Notes: generated by a model from the letters alone, not told the origin. Shown: positions 41,592 to 56,325, counted from the stretch's first letter. The stretch is 64,000 nt of DNA from Siphonodentalium dalli (GCA_032622095.1 CP136062.1:156170875-156234874), one strand, 5' to 3'. A program made the numbers and translations.

Positions 41592-44500
41592 GTTGGTACC
41601 GTTAATTTATTTTATTGTTTAAAGATTCGAATGGGCACCTAATTAGTACCTAAGGTAATTTCCAGATAATATCAATATCAAATATAACCAGAACGCGCCA
41701 CATGGCTTTTTGTCTCTGGAAGTTACATAATTATAATACATAAGACATGACTTTGTTCAGGAAATTGAACGGCACCGATCTCCAGTACCAGGGCTGTATA
41801 CAAATCATATATTCATTTCTTCAAATCGTCCATTGATGAACTCGCGACTACAAAACAAGGTAAACTGTTCATGTTAGAAATTACACGTGAAAAACATATT
41901 TACGGATATCCTTTTTTAAGTATGTCCCTTGTAATTTGAGTTCATGTCCTCTGTTCCGTTTGTAATCAGCGAATACAAAATAATAACACCGGTCCGTGTT
42001 ATACAAACCGTTCTGATATATAGAAACCTCGATAAAATCGCCCCTAAATCGTCTATTATTCATATATTTGAGTTTTACGATGCGTAAACCAGACATAAGA
42101 ATAAACGCGATGTGTTGCATCCCAAAGGGATAATTACACTCACTTCATTTGCTGTAGTATTTTCCCCATCGATATCCAAATATTAAATGCTTTTAAATAG
42201 GGTAATTATATCGGTATGGGAATGGACGTTGCATATTAAATTTCGCTATGACAACGCAAGACGTCGCGGCAACGTCACTACAAAGTTCCCAATATTTAAC
42301 AATAGTTCACATTTAATCTATGTGTGTATATAAGTGTATTACGGGTTGATAGTTTTCACTAAAATAACTATAATTATTAATCGACGTATCATAACAAAAT
42401 GACAGATTGAATGGCATTTATCGTGTCCGACCAAAAACTGTTCGCAATATACAGATATGGTAAATGGACCAATATCATAGCAATTAGCCAGGCTGCTTAA
42501 CAAAAGGTAAACAAATGTACGACAGATTATAAGACATCGCTATCGCGACGAGCACTGACCGAAATCGTTATTGTATGCTGTAACCCTTGCTACACTAAAG
42601 CATCATTGAATAGTTGTGATCCCAAATGAAATGTTCAGACAATAAGCTCAACAAACGACCATTGTCTTTGTTGAACTTATTATCTGGACGGTTCCCTCAA
42701 CAAATAGGGCTCCTTCTGCTATCTTATGTATATGTCGTCTGTTTTTATCACATAACATGCCTCCAAACAAATAATAGACTATTCCAACATACCGTCGTGC
42801 GTGCAAGTGAGTTAATTGTGGTCCTAAATATTCACATAGGTTCATATTGAACTAATTTGATTATGACATAATCCCATAGAGAGCTTATACGGTTATTATA
42901 TGTCGCGTTGATGAAAAAATGACAAAAGAATTCCAATATGGGCTTATTTATTATTGAAAGAGTCCCATAATGGACTGTTTTAAAACCCGCTTATATGTCC
43001 ACATAGAGCATATATTGAGCCTATTTCGCACACAAAAACAAGCCCGTTATAAGCTTATTTTCACGAGAACAGGCTGATTATTCATATGTACACTTTTCAA
43101 CTGACTATGAAAATCCATTTAGTATAGCAAGAGTTAATGCCCCTCACCCAAAGTTAACTTAGTTAAGTATAAAATATTGGAAACGTTTACAACATAGCTG
43201 TGACATTGACAGATAATTTTCCCGAGAATACGAAGCCGGTATATTATTACGTCATGAATTATCAACCAACATGTATCATACCTCCTTCCAAATTATGTTG
43301 ACAGAATTTGGAATCTCGAATGAGTCATTTGAGGACTTAAAATAGTTGTCAAATTTTACTCTTCAGGTACCAAATCGCTTCTATAATAATAAATAATTTC
43401 AGAAATCAAATAAATCATTACATACATTATTGTTTTGGCCATATGAGAGGAAGCTTCATTAATTTTGTGTCACAATGTTGATTTTATGATTTATTACATA
43501 GCACAGCCCCATATATTGCAATGAAGAATAAACCAGCCACATTTAGGCCAATACATTATTGCGGATCACCGCCTAACGATATATTAAGACATGTCTCCTC
43601 AGACCTTAAAATATATCTAGTAGTAATTTTAAATTCCTAGGCAAATATTTTGACAAGAACATTACAATAAAATTGAAAATGTCGACAAAAAAGCTTGGAA
43701 ACACGGAAGATTTCTAACACAGTGTTTTTGGCCAAAAAAAAGCTTGGCATCACAAATTATTAACACCGATATGGAGAATAACAGTGTCGGTAAGATGATG
43801 TCATGTTTTATATTGCTTGCTACTATTTCCAGTTCCGCCTTTTCTAGCTATGCTACTGCTGTAACAGTGCTGTTCACAATTGGTATTCTGAAATTCGATT
43901 TGTTGTTTGCATTGATTCATTCGCTATATTCCAGAAGATGATAACGATAACATCAAACAGGTGTCTGTCATGTTAAATGGAGAACAAGTATGGCAATGCT
44001 TTAACGAGGAACTAACAAATCAGGTATGATCTAATCCATACCACGGACATTTTGCTCCTATTCACTGTCTAAAATATATTTCATGCTAGAAATTAAATAT
44101 AATGACGGCCGGTACGACTATATATATCTCGAGTTTTAAATTAAAGATGTATTCATGTTTCCAAACCACCCGTAACTGGCATGGGGCGACAAATGTGTTT
44201 ACTTAAAGTACACATTTCAAAGATAACATATAGCATATAATTTTTTTATCAGTCGATGTATTCGCCTACAATTACAATACTTAAGTTAAGAAATACGTTA
44301 TGATTACATATATAATAAAGCTGAGTGTAAAATTTTCAAGAGTGGAATTGTGGTTTTAACCACGAGTCTTTTGGCGAGTTTTTAAAACCACAATTCCACT
44401 CGTGGTGACAATGTGGTACTGATGGTCCTATATTCGAGGGGCACACTTACTCAATTTAAGATATTACGGAAGTAGTGGCACGGGTTACTGTTTATTTAGC

Positions 44501-47500
44501 AAGTGTCTAAACTCGAGGGAAATGTGCGGCCCAAGCAGCCCAACATATTTATTGATTTATTTTAATTGTGATTTTGCGAAATAGTGAATTGGCATATACT
44601 AATAAATGACGCTTCCGCGTGCATCGTCTTGGTCGCTGCGGGACTTTCAACTCTTCCAAAAACCAGGATCTTTGTTTGTAATGTATGTCAGTAAGTGCCT
44701 ATTCGGGGTACCAGTTACAACAACAACAATAACAACATCCAGCCTATGATTCATGGAAAAATGTTATTAAAAAGTTGATGTACATGATACAATCTAAACG
44801 CACAAATACGAAAACAAAGTTGTTTAAATGAGAACTTTACAAGAAATATTGTTGTCGCTCTGAAACTTCGAAACTATGAAATAACTGGATACACAATTAA
44901 TTATCAAACAAGAGTATTTTATGTGTCACGTCTCGTTCCGAAAATATCATTATACACAACATCTGATAACGCAGTTTATTCAGGGACGGGTGTGTAAATA
45001 AGGGGCACAGTTATTTGAAAGATGACTGAAAGTTGAACCCACAACACTTACACAATGTACGTATGCCTGGGTTGGGCACAGGCTAGAATTTCATATTTGA
45101 CACATAAATCATTTTAATGTGGGCCGGTATCAAGGTTAAAAATGGTCACCACTCGGATTTCGAAAACAAATTTATTTCATGCAGATGACAAATTTTGATA
45201 AGTGAGACCAGTATATGTAGCCACTGTTTCGCGGACATCGCTGCTACCTGATACGGGTGTGGTAAAAGTAAAATGAAACATTATTTTCAAAACTAACAAA
45301 ACATGCTCTAATTATAACCAACCTTTTCTCAATACACACACCACATCCCTTTTACCCCTACTGAACATTTGAAACCAGACTGTCACCTTAATGGACGTGC
45401 CATTTCGTTTGTTTGCGATGGAGACCATATCTACACATGCTATGTATGATAATATGTATAATGATCGTTGAAACGCCATCTATATTTTCAACCGCAATAA
45501 GCAATATTGGTTGCGGTTTAACGCCACGTGGATATTTTCCCCCATCATATTTTGTTTGAAAAGGTCTAAAAGGCTATTACTATAAATTATTTAAGCTCAC
45601 ACTTCTTGAATGAAATTTTAATGACATTTCAGTCGTCCACTGTACCTTGCAGTGTGAATGTTAGCATTTCAGTTAAGATTAAAAGAGCATGATACCTTGA
45701 AGAAGTCCATATCATTTGAAGAAACATCAATGACGACATATACACATTGATGTGGACAAAGGCGACATATGCCAATATGCACACAAGCAGAGTGGTATAT
45801 ATAACATGAAATGTTCCTTCTAAGTCGGTAGATTTGCCGAAACATTGTTAGTGAGAATATTGTCAAATTGATGCGATGCCAAACACTCCTGCACGGTGAT
45901 AAAATAAATTGGAGAATAATCTTTCTCACAGTATTTATAATTAACAGATAATATATCAAAACACATCATCATTATTATATATTAAATAAATGCAGTGAAT
46001 ATGGCGAAATAGTTGTCATTAGTTTATCGCCGATTGTTGCGTCCAGAATCGAGAAGTAAATATCTACATTTGAGCGAAGTTCAGATATTTTCTATGGAGT
46101 ACTCACTATTTGCTTGACATTTTCGGCGATGTTAGTAGAATGACACATTCACCAAATTGGCATTGCACATGATACTAATGGTGATATTTGCTGGTCTTGC
46201 AATGACTTGCATGTGACATTCCAGTTTCTGCAGGTGTGGGTGCAGACATAAGACAGGGTGCATATCGAATCAACTTAACAAATAATAATTGAGATATTTA
46301 GAGAAGGGACACTCCAGTTTCAGCAGGGCCGGGTGTAAAATGATGGGAGCATCAAACCAGTGCACACTAACTATAATATGAACCCTCAACACAATGCCTG
46401 GTTAGAGCACAGGTTTATGCTTTAAGATTTGGTTGCAGCATTATTATTTTAATGGGGATATAAATAGACAGAGTGGCATAGACCCCTTGATATTATGTGA
46501 CACAAACGACATTTTCGAGCATAACTGGAAGAACGCTATTTCCTAACTCCAACATCAAAACTGTTCTAAATACTCACCATTGGGATTTTCAAAAACAAAT
46601 TTGTTTTAATGCAGATGATAAATGTAGGTGGTAAAACGGCATCAGCGTCGGTGGCCACTGTTTTGCAGAAATCGGTACTACTGCGGGTGGGAGGCAACGT
46701 AGTCTGAAATAATATTTTTTCAAAACTCAAAGAAACCCGATAAAGCTCACAAATTAATAACTAACATTCTCTCAGTTTATTGATATTTAAAGTGACTTAA
46801 ATGCGAGGGTTTATTACGCTGTGATATTTTTGTCTTTTTTGGAGATAATGTTTTAGTTTTGCCACTTTCCTTCAATATCACGTTAAAATATGTCTCTTGT
46901 GCCTAAAACGACAGTAATCCGCAACCACACTAAGGGCGTCTCATTCTGTACAAGCTGGCGGTGTATGTCTTGGTCAAAAGCCATGACTAGTGCTTGATCA
47001 ATCAATTGAACATAATGCTCGATTATTCCTGGATGATAATTTACAAGATGCTGATGTTGAGAGGGGGTTCATCGGTCTTTGTCTTGAATACATTTGTTCT
47101 GGATATACCTCTCGTTATAACTATTAAAGTCGGCATTTCTACGTTGGCCTTAAGTTTTGTTATATGATGAGTCAGTCGTTTCCTATGATTGCCAATACTG
47201 GAAATGACACTGAGACACTGTTTTTTTGTATATATGTAAATGTTTAGACAATATGTAGTCGGTACGGGTGGGGCATGGAAAGTGTTTTGGACGTGTGCAT
47301 ATTATATCCACTGCCCCAGCTGCGTGGCACTATTTGGTTATATATAAAAAATGCTCGTTGCGAGGTGTGAATTGGGAGTCTGGCGGTGTAGAACCTTCAC
47401 AAATGGCGGGGCAACATGTGTCGTATATACTGATTTGTAATTGGTGGAAGAAATTAATCTATTTGCCCGCATGCTGAAAAAACAAATTCTTTAAATACAA

Positions 47501-50500
47501 ATTTGTTGAAAATAATCAAGGATTTTGATTTGAGTTGCCTGCTCCTATAAATTTTTATCTAGACTAATGGCATTGAAATATTATATTGTACGAAATTTAC
47601 CAACACTGACTGATATGCCAGAACAACATGTATGGCATTGTTGATTAGACACCATCAATTGAACAGGGATTAAACAAAGATGGTGGAAAAAGAGACATGA
47701 GCTATTTTAGAATCTGGATATCCAGCATTTCTCTACGATGTACAACTCAACTTGAGCAACCTGGGTCTATGCTGCTCAACTTTAAACAACTAGGATATCT
47801 ACCGTATACTATATGCACCGTTTGGTGGAAATCGACTCGTCCGACGACAAGTAAAACCAATTTAATTAAACAGTGGTGGTGTAGAAAGTGGGGGTGACTG
47901 AACATAGCTGCTGTTATGACAAATTCATATTAACATACGAACATGTCACTGAATATAGTTGGGTGTCACGACCTTAGGAAAACATCAAATTTGAATCTCT
48001 GAAAGATGACAATAACTCTAACCATAACTCTAACCGGAACGCGACCTCAATCCTAACCCGAACCGGTATGGGACGGTACCCTAACACTAACGAGGACGGA
48101 ACCGTACCATAACACAAACCGAGACGGGACCATAAACTGATCCGTAACTCTAACAGGGATACGACGGGACCTTAAGCATAATCCTAACCGGGACGGGACC
48201 TTCGTCCGGGGCGGAACAATCGGAACCGAACCATAACTCTAACCATAACTCGGGGCAAACATCAAATTTGAATCCCTGGAAGATGACGTGTGGCAGAAAC
48301 AAAATACTGATTTCCAAACATGACAATAAAGAGACAGTTTCAACATATGTTTATATTACATGAGTTTAATCCGTAACATGATACGGACATATACGTTCAG
48401 AAGAGATATCCGTCATGGCTACTGGTTGAGGTGGTTACTTCAAATAAACGAGATAAATCACTACCATGACTAATCTACGATATGAGCATCACATTGAATC
48501 CTGATAATAAAGGAATACGGTAACATGGGAATATGGACATCGAGGTGTTATCATGTAATCAGGTAAGATTTAATCTAGTAATTAATGAGGACCTATGTTG
48601 ACATTTCTGCTCAAATTTTATTTCAATGAATTATGTTTAAGGAGACTAATTACCACCACCCAACTACCACATACAAGTTCGAACTGATTTATTATAATAT
48701 ATTCCACGCACAGGAACAATTATTCAAAACATTACTATTTATGGTTTTGCGCAATCATTCCGAAACTCGTTCTGTATGTGACTAGTTCGTATCCATAGTA
48801 AAATATATAAGTTTACTGAACCAATTCGATAGTGTTTCGTGTAATGTTGTCGTTGGTAGCTATATAATATTATACAGATACATACCATTGTTGGAAGGTT
48901 ATACTATACAGTTCTAGTTTGATGTAAGCAGATCACTCAACAAAAATATTTCCATGATGTTGAGTTGTTAACTTATTACACACTATAACAATAATTTAAG
49001 TTCGCTGGAAAATCAGGTTACTCAATGAGGAAGCCTACAACTGTAAGAGTTTACGCTTACCTGGTTGTTCTCCCTTTTACAGCATATGGTTCCAACTCAT
49101 GACTGCGAAATCTACGTAGTTGTCTACTCGCGAGGAGACCGGAAGTCCTTTCGCCACGCAATTGACATCCTGTTCCATTTGCGCCGAGTGAGCAAAGTCA
49201 CCAAGCCCATCATTTTGGTGGAGAACAAGTGCGATCTTGTCCGAACAAAGGTCATCGCCGCCGGAGGTGAGTACCGTGTCTTTGCCAAACACTGAATTAC
49301 TAGTAGTTTCCGAATGAAATGTTCAGATAAGTTCTACAACCGGCCAGTGTAGAACCTATTTTATATAGGTATGACTCATCTGCACTTGTATTATATGTTC
49401 GTCTGTCGTCTGCTAATAATATGTCATTCCAATATATACTGTTATACCTGATGGGAGAAACTATTTTGTGATGACATGGTTAAAATCTCCATGGACAGTT
49501 TATTACATATATTATTTCAGATGTTCTAGCAATGGGTCAATATCTTCAAAAGTTTAAATATGTTCACTAGACGCACAAAACACTTAAATATACTTTACCT
49601 AGATCCAGCTATGTATGGGGCCATCTCCAACTCTCTTCAATAGAATATATGCAATAAATTAATGAATTTGAGTCGTCGTGCATGAGTGAAAAAAACAGTA
49701 ATTTAGTCTATTACATCGCCCATGAAGAGTATGTACTGTCGCAAAGGGAGATAAATCATGAGTCAGAAATAAGCTAAATGTTTTTGAGCAGAAATAACAA
49801 TTCTAAATTAAATTGAACGTGAGTTGAATCCTTGTGAACATCTGCAGTACACCGGTTTATCACATAATTAACCGTTAACCCCGTCCCAATGTTTTAGTAA
49901 GACACACGTGTATTATCGCTGCGCGCAGTGACGTAAGGGCTTATATCAATGGTGTCGAAGCCAATTCGGGGACTTTATTATTATGTTAAACATAATGTAA
50001 TTACGATATTCGATTTGTGTTGCGTTATTTAGTGTTGGGTGTGAGATAACATGGTTGATACGGGTTGTTGACAAAATTGTTCAACATGAAAAGACACATT
50101 TGAAATTAAATATATTCGCTCTTGAATGTGCCTTTACATCATATTTGGTTGTGATAAGGAACCCAATATTAATTTTGTTAACCCCAGCCTTTTCGAGGTC
50201 GTTTTTCCTCGCTTATGTGTGACTGTGATAAAATGGATCTTAAATTCGTCGCATTTCTATGCGAATTGTATTATCCTCTTCCAATAAATTCGATTCTAGC
50301 CTCACAAAAGCTCGGCTCGAATATAATTTAGTGCACTCGGTTGATTAATTTCGTATAAATGTGCGACTCATTAGATATCCTCTATGTTTCAAGTTGTTCT
50401 TTTGTAGGAAAATTGTTTTGACTTGAAAATCAGGAAGTGGTGTTTTGGAAGAAAGAGTGCCAAATTGCAAAATGGTATCCTCTCTGACAAATGCACACTT

Positions 50501-50884
50501 GTTTGCGCTCTATAATTACACTAGAGTTGTAGTGAATCCACAATTGTTATGATGCTGCTTTCTTTATGAAATATTTACTTTGCGAATTTGTTTCCATGGC
50601 CTCCGATGTTGAAACAAGCTACCTCTGCTCCTCCTTGACATTCATTTTAACTTTCGAATGTCTCTTTTTTTACAGAAGGGAAAAAAGTCGCCCTGTCATA
50701 CAACTGCAAATTTGTGGAGACATCGACACTCTTCCATCACAACGTGGATGAGTTGTTGGTCGGTATTCATAAACAAAACTCTCTGCACAACAACGCGCAA
50801 ACAGGCTCAGGGAGGAAGATGAAGGCACTTTTACCACGCATTTTCAAGAGTAAAGCATCCTGTGAAAATTTGATGAAATTATAA
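41267..50884 (+). CDS. RGK-family (Rad/Gem/Rem-like) small GTPase, copy B, four coding exons
   Basis: Coding exons are 41267-41591, 43935-44023, 49083-49266 and 50676-50884, with the same lengths (325, 89, 184, 209 nt), splice sites and phases as copy A, giving 268 aa. Five bases differ from copy A in 807: Q36H, D112N, N139H, R241Q and one silent change (codon 236, TTG to CTG). None touches the P-loop, NKCD, ETST or the SKASCENLMKL end; R241Q lies in the linker before the basic tail. No lesion is seen, so both copies look able to encode a full protein. Upstream region, TATA box and polyadenylation signal are also duplicated, so expression may be similar. The copy could be a true paralogue or an uncollapsed allele placed in tandem by assembly. 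Confidence 0.92.
43935..44023 (+). CDS. RGK copy B, coding exon 2
   Basis: One difference from copy A (GAC to AAC, D112N) in the acidic run at the exon start. Acceptor ATTCCAG and donor CAG|GTATGA are unchanged. Confidence 0.88.
44340..44406. repeat. Intronic hairpin with two competing pairings (copy B)
   Basis: Arm B counterpart of the 5816-5882 hairpin. Both pairings (44340-44358 with 44383-44401; ACCACGAGT with ACTCGTGGT ending at 44406) are kept with no change, although the flanking bases carry substitutions and an insertion. Confidence 0.9.
47980..48287. repeat. Intronic GGGAC/CTAAC minisatellite bracketed by a 31 bp direct repeat (arm B)
   Basis: Same structure and same length (308 bp) as 9623-9930, with very few base changes. 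This short array has not changed copy number since the duplication. Confidence 0.88.
48811..48847. repeat. Single arm of the palindrome, arm B
   Basis: Matches 10491-10527 exactly, but the sequence to its left reads ATCCATAGTAAAATATATAA and cannot pair with it. Arm B therefore has no hairpin here. Confidence 0.9.
49083..49266 (+). CDS. RGK copy B, coding exon 3
   Basis: One difference from copy A, at the first base of the exon (AAT to CAT, N139H), directly after the acceptor CAG. The rest, including NKCD, is identical. Confidence 0.93.
50676..50884 (+). CDS. RGK copy B, coding exon 4
   Basis: Two differences from copy A: TTG to CTG (silent, L236) and CGA to CAA (R241Q). The terminal basic motif and stop are identical. 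Confidence 0.93.
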
Positions 50885-51234
50885 TTTATCAGTCACCTGT
50901 TCAGCAACATTCAGAGTATGATATGATGTTATTATAACAATTGTTATATATTTATCATCGGTTATGTGAGATCATGTAGCACGAGTGCTGTGTGGTAATG
51001 TGTTATCTTTGTCAGTGTTGAGAAGGAAACATGTATACCATTTTAAACAGAGAATACTTGAAGCTAATAACCATATCCTGTCATCCATTTGTAACTCAGA
51101 TATATTCAAATCGAAATTATTCAAAATCATGGAATCATAATATGTTGTACACTTAGCTGCATATTTATATTACATAAACGAAGCATATAACGTATGATTA
51201 TTTTGTAAGTTATGGATAATTATGTATAGTCTGA

Positions 51235-51240
51235 AATAAA
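51235..51240 (+). promoter_or_regulatory. Polyadenylation signal, RGK gene B
   Basis: AATAAA about 350 bp after the stop, in the same context as in copy A (GTCTGAAATAAAACTATA). Confidence 0.55.
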
Positions 51241-51258
51241 ACTATATATGCATGTATA

Positions 51259-51392
51259 GCATTATCATCATCACCATTATCACCGTTGTCATCATCATGG
51301 TCATTACCGTAATCATCATAACTGCTATCTGTTATCACAATCAACTTCAACATCATCGTCGCCGGCATCATCATATTCATCGCCGTCGTCTT
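51259..51392. repeat. Degenerate TCA trinucleotide repeat (arm B)
   Basis: Counterpart of 12943-13076, differing by one extra CGT/ATC triplet and a few substitutions. Confidence 0.85.
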
Positions 51393-51679
51393 AAGTAATC
51401 ACCACCAATTGTTTGGATTATATGAGCATTGACGGTTAACTATTTCGGTCGTAAATATATCTACACGCGCTTCCATTCATCAAACGACGTGAATTCCGTT
51501 ACTAATTCCTTATTGATCAATCGGCAAAATCCGAGAACGGTGGGAAATTACCTCTCATTCGTAAGCGGCCAACGGGGCCGAACACAATTAGGATCAGCTT
51601 TCAAAAAGTGGCCTGCAAATGAGTTACCGCTCTGGTCTGTCAGGAAAATTTCGGGACCGGATGACTCGGAACTTTAACC

Positions 51680-54670
51680 AGGCGTGATGGGACCCTAAAG
51701 GGACGGGACGGTAATTCTAGCTGGCCCGGGTCATGGCTATTAATCTAACCGCGGGTGGGACAAATCGGTACCCTAACCCTAATCGGGGCGGGTCACGACT
51801 CTAACATTAACTGGGACGGGACCTTAGGCCTAACCCTAACCGGGACGGCAGCTTAAACCTAACACTGAACAGGACGACTCTATCCTAACCCTGACCGGAC
51901 GGGCCATAAGTTGTATGTGGGTGTTCAGAACGGATTGTAACTTAACCATAACCGGACCAGGACGTAACAAGTCGGGACCCTAACCGGGGCTGGACGATAC
52001 CCTAACTCTAACCGGGACGGGAAATAAAGCATAAACATAACCCTAACGGCAGCTTAACTCTAAGACTGAACAGGCCTAGTCTGACCGGACGGGACCATTA
52101 CCTTTATGTTGGGGGTCGGAGGGACTGTAACTTTAACCCTAACCGGATCGGGGCCCTATCCAGGAACTGAACGGGGCGGGGCCCTAAGCCAGGCAGGACG
52201 GTACCTTGACCCAACCCTGACGGGACATTAACACTGGCTACACCAATAACCCTAAACCTAAACGGCACTGGACGGCTCTGAACGGGAATTTAACTCTAGC
52301 CCTAACCAAGAAGGGACCATAACGCTAACCGTTAGGGGAACCCACTACTAACCGGGACGTGACCCCTGACCCTAACCTATTCGGACGGGAGCTTAACCCT
52401 AACTCTAACCGGGACGGTTGGAACCTAACACTAACAATACTCGTAACCTGATGGTGGATCCGGATGGTCCGTACATCGGACGGGACAAGCCGGGACCATA
52501 AAAAGGAAGAGACGGGACCATAGGACGGTACCCTAACTCTAACCGGAACCCTAACCCTACCCCGGGGCGGAAGTCAGGGGAGGACGTTAAGACTAATCAT
52601 AACCATAACCGGGACGGCACCAGTCGGGGGCAATAACAATAAATGAAACGAGGCCTTAAGCCTAATCACAAAGGGGACGGGACCTAAACCCTAATACGGA
52701 CCAGAACGGGAGGTTAACATAACTACAACCGGGACTGGTGCTAAACCCTAACCCGTACCGACGGGCGGGATTCTAATTTGGATGTGGTGGATCGGAACGG
52801 TACTGTAACTTTAAACATTATCATGTCGGGGGTCTAACACGGAAATGAATTGGGCGGGACCCAAACACTAACAGGACGGGGCCTATGCGCCAACCCTGAC
52901 CGTGACGGGACCTCAACCCTTGGCACAACTATAACCCAAACCCTAAAGGGACTGGACGGTTCGGGCGGGAACTTAAACGCAACACAACTAACCTGGACAG
53001 GGCCCTATCACTAACCGGTACGGAGCTTTAAACATAACCTTGGCGGGAGTTTAACCCTATATGGGACGGGATGTTACTACAGTAATAACTGACAACAATC
53101 GTTACCTGGCGGGTAAACCCGACCGCGGACGGGACGAGTCGGGACCCTAACCAGGACGGCACTCTAACCTTTAACTGAACGTAACTGGTTGGAACGGCAC
53201 ATTAACACTAACCGTAACCATAAAACGGGACGGGGCCAGGGGACCTGACGTTAACACTAACCATAACCGGGACTGTACGGCTCTGGACTGGAATTTCGCA
53301 ATAACCATAACTGGGACGGGACCAGTCGGGACCCTAACACTAACCGGGACTGGACCTTTGCCCAATTCCAAACTCGAACTTGGACGGGACCTTGAGACTA
53401 ACCCACAACAAGGGCGGTATCCTAACAATAGCCAGAACTGGACGGATTGGAACGGGACCTTAACCCTAACGATTACCCTCAACCGGGACCAGTGTCATGG
53501 GACGCCCGGGACGTTAACACTAACCATAACGATAACCCTAACCGGGACTGTGCGGCTCTGAACTGGAAATTCACCAGAACCTGACTGGGACGAGACCAGT
53601 CGGATTCCTAACACTAATCTGGACTGGACCTTAGCGCCATATCCCTAACTCTAACTTGGACGAGACATTAAACCTAACCTTAACCGGGACGGGAGCTTAA
53701 CCCTGACAATAACCGGGGAGGTACCCCAAGCTGGATGTGGCGGGATGTGACCATAACTCTAACCCTAACCGGACGGGACGAGTCGGGGAACTAACCCGGG
53801 ATGGAGAGAGACACTAACCCTACCCCGAGTATGACCCTAACCATAACTGTGACTGGACGGCTCGGGCCTGTAATTTAGCCCTAACACTAACCCTAACTGG
53901 GACGGACCCTACCACTAACCGAAACGTTACGGTACCTTAAACCAATACCCAACTCAAACCGTGGCGGGATGGGACTGGACCTTAAGCCTAGCCTAATTGT
54001 GAGTGGACCCTGACCTGAACCGAGACAGGGTCTTAACCTTAGTTATAACCGGGAGGGGACCGTAACACTATCCGAGATTTGACGGGACCTTAAACCGAGC
54101 CCTAACTGTAAGCGGGACTCGACATTAAAACTAACTCTAGCTAATCCGGGGAGGATGGGACCTAACCCTAATCGGGACGGAACCGTAACCCTAATTCTAA
54201 CAGGTACGGGACTCTAACCCTAACAGGGCGGGATGTAAACCTTAACCCTAACTGGTGCTGGACCTTAAACCAAACTCTAAGCCGAACCGGGCATGGACGG
54301 GCCCTTAACCATAACTCTAACCGGGATGGGACATTTAGATTCCCCTACCCATCCGCGGCGGGTGTGCGACGGCCCTTAATCCTACTCTAATCCGAATGCC
54401 AGCGGGAGGACATTAGACCTATCACTAATCCGAATCGGGGCGGGACGGGACCTTAACACTACCCATAACCGGGACGGGACTGGACCCACACACTAACCGT
54501 AATCGGCACGGGACGATAAGAGCCGTGACGGGACCCTATTATAACAGGGATAGATCGAGATGGGACCTTTACACTATATCACTAATTCGAAACGGGGCAT
54601 GACGGGGCGGGATCATAACCCTAACTGGGACGGGACCCTAACCATAACCGGGATGGACGGGATGGGACAG
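51680..54670. repeat. 3.0 kb degenerate array of telomere-like CCCTAA and GGGAC units (arm B)
   Basis: Counterpart of 13365-16490, about 130 bp shorter because of several internal indels. One example is a block of about 100 bp present at 13640-13760 but missing here near 51955. Units align one to one over most of the length, so the array predates the duplication and has not been homogenised. Confidence 0.95.
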
Positions 54671-55012
54671 CGGGGGCGGGTAGTGACGGTAACGGGGCGC
54701 GCGGACGGAGCAAATCGTAGTTGTGTTTGTTGGGGCGTCACTGTACGTCTGTTTTCGACCAATTGGCACTTATGTTCTAATCTGTTCGGTCCAAATTATC
54801 GCCCCATGCACTTTCACTTCAATGTTCCAGACCGAGCATAGCGGCAACTCATAATCGGACACTTTTTGAAACTCGATCCAAATTTACTTCGGCTAAATCG
54901 AATTCTATCCAGCTATTAATTACATATACTTCTGAACACCTGATATATACATATTTTTTTTTTGAACTATCAACGTTAGCGTTGTTAAAGTAATGAGAGC
55001 GGATCTCAAGTT

Positions 55013-56030
55013 ACAAAGAGCACATACTAATAGCGCTGTCAATGGCTACCGTTTTAAACCTGTTTACCCTGGAAGCCTATAACATTGTAGAGGTCGGTTG
55101 TTTATTATGACATCAAAGTGAACATATCCATACTGCACATGGCGTCACTTTATATTGCAACCAGTATTTTCGCTTGCTTCTTGAATTAACGAACAGCAGA
55201 GGAATATCTGCTGGTTGCTTTCATGTTTTCATTTCAATTCAATATGTCGGGACGTTTGTACACCCGCAATCCGATAATTGACTAAGAGATGATTATAAAT
55301 TTGCGTAGAAGTACAATTTAGTTTTATCTTATCGAATTTGCCATTTCATTTTATGCCATTGTCTGATTTATTTGATTTATACTCGTGAATAATCCTGTGT
55401 CTTTCAATTGTTCTTGGCTGATAGCGATTCACGTGATTAGATTCATATATTTGTATGTGGCTCATGTTATCGTTTTTACATTGTGTATCATGGTTTTGCA
55501 TGCTTCAATATCTACTGGTTAATTTATTTTGGCTTTTATGTGTTAATTTCATTTCATTCGAGTCTTTTGTAACGTACATAAATTGCCCACAACTCGATAT
55601 TTAGCCAAGCGATTATTCAACTTTTGCATAGAAGTAAACTTTATTTTTTGAAAATATCATTTTATCATGACATTCACTGATTTGTATGATTGTTATTCAT
55701 GCGCTCTGAATAATCCTGTCACTTCCAATTGTTGTTTCGTGATCTTGAATCACGTGATCATATTCATATATTTGGCGATTGCTCAAGCCGATGTTCTATG
55801 TTTTCACGTTTACTACACATAGCGATTACGCAGACCAATGTTCTACATGTACGTTGTAATGTTTATTACATTATGTTGATTGTGTTCATGGTATACATTG
55901 TCCCGAATGTCCTTAACCAGACACCACATGTAAGCGAAAAATAAATTTGTCGGATAGGAATAATGGACTTTGTCTCACTTACTCCCTATGCATGGAAATT
56001 GCTTTAATATGCATCAAACCAGTGACATTA
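55013..56030. repeat. 321 bp tandem repeat, three units (arm B)
   Basis: AATAATCCTGT starts at 55388 and 55709, as in arm A, but about 370 bp more (55013-55387) lies before them. The last 210 bp of that extra block (from about 55170, CGCTTGCTTCTTGAATTAAC) is recognisably related to the unit (GCATGCTTCAATATCTACTG). The flank CTCAAGTTA is shared with arm A (16826-16833). Confidence 0.75.
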
Positions 56031-56325
56031 CATAACTACGGTCTTTACTAATTGTATACAAATTAATAGAAGTTCAGTAAAAATAACTATAATTTGATTA
56101 AGTCTCTTTAATCCGTGTTATCGAAGAAAATATATCGTCAAATGTATAGCGTATTGGGGTACTATTACTTGTACAACCACTTATCTCACATATCTCCTAG
56201 ATTCGTTTCGTTTGCAGCTGATGGTAAATTGTGTTCTTAGTATTTTGTTGAAAGGTAACTGATATGTATACTGTTGATACGTGCGGTTCCAGCTGGAATA
56301 TTCGCACCCCTGATCAAGACTTAGT

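Larger units (their letters stand above)
44024..49082 (+). other. Intron 2 of RGK gene B
   Basis: 5.06 kb, about 200 bp shorter than in copy A because of the 160 bp deletion at 46774/46775 and the altered palindrome near 48800. It carries the same hairpin, direct repeats (about 44974-45354 and 46321-46774) and minisatellite. Confidence 0.7.

Noticed and set aside
53171-53561. Long open frames (up to 103 codons) on both strands of the arm B array
   Set aside because: Low-stop repeat DNA. Frames differ between arms and change with each indel.
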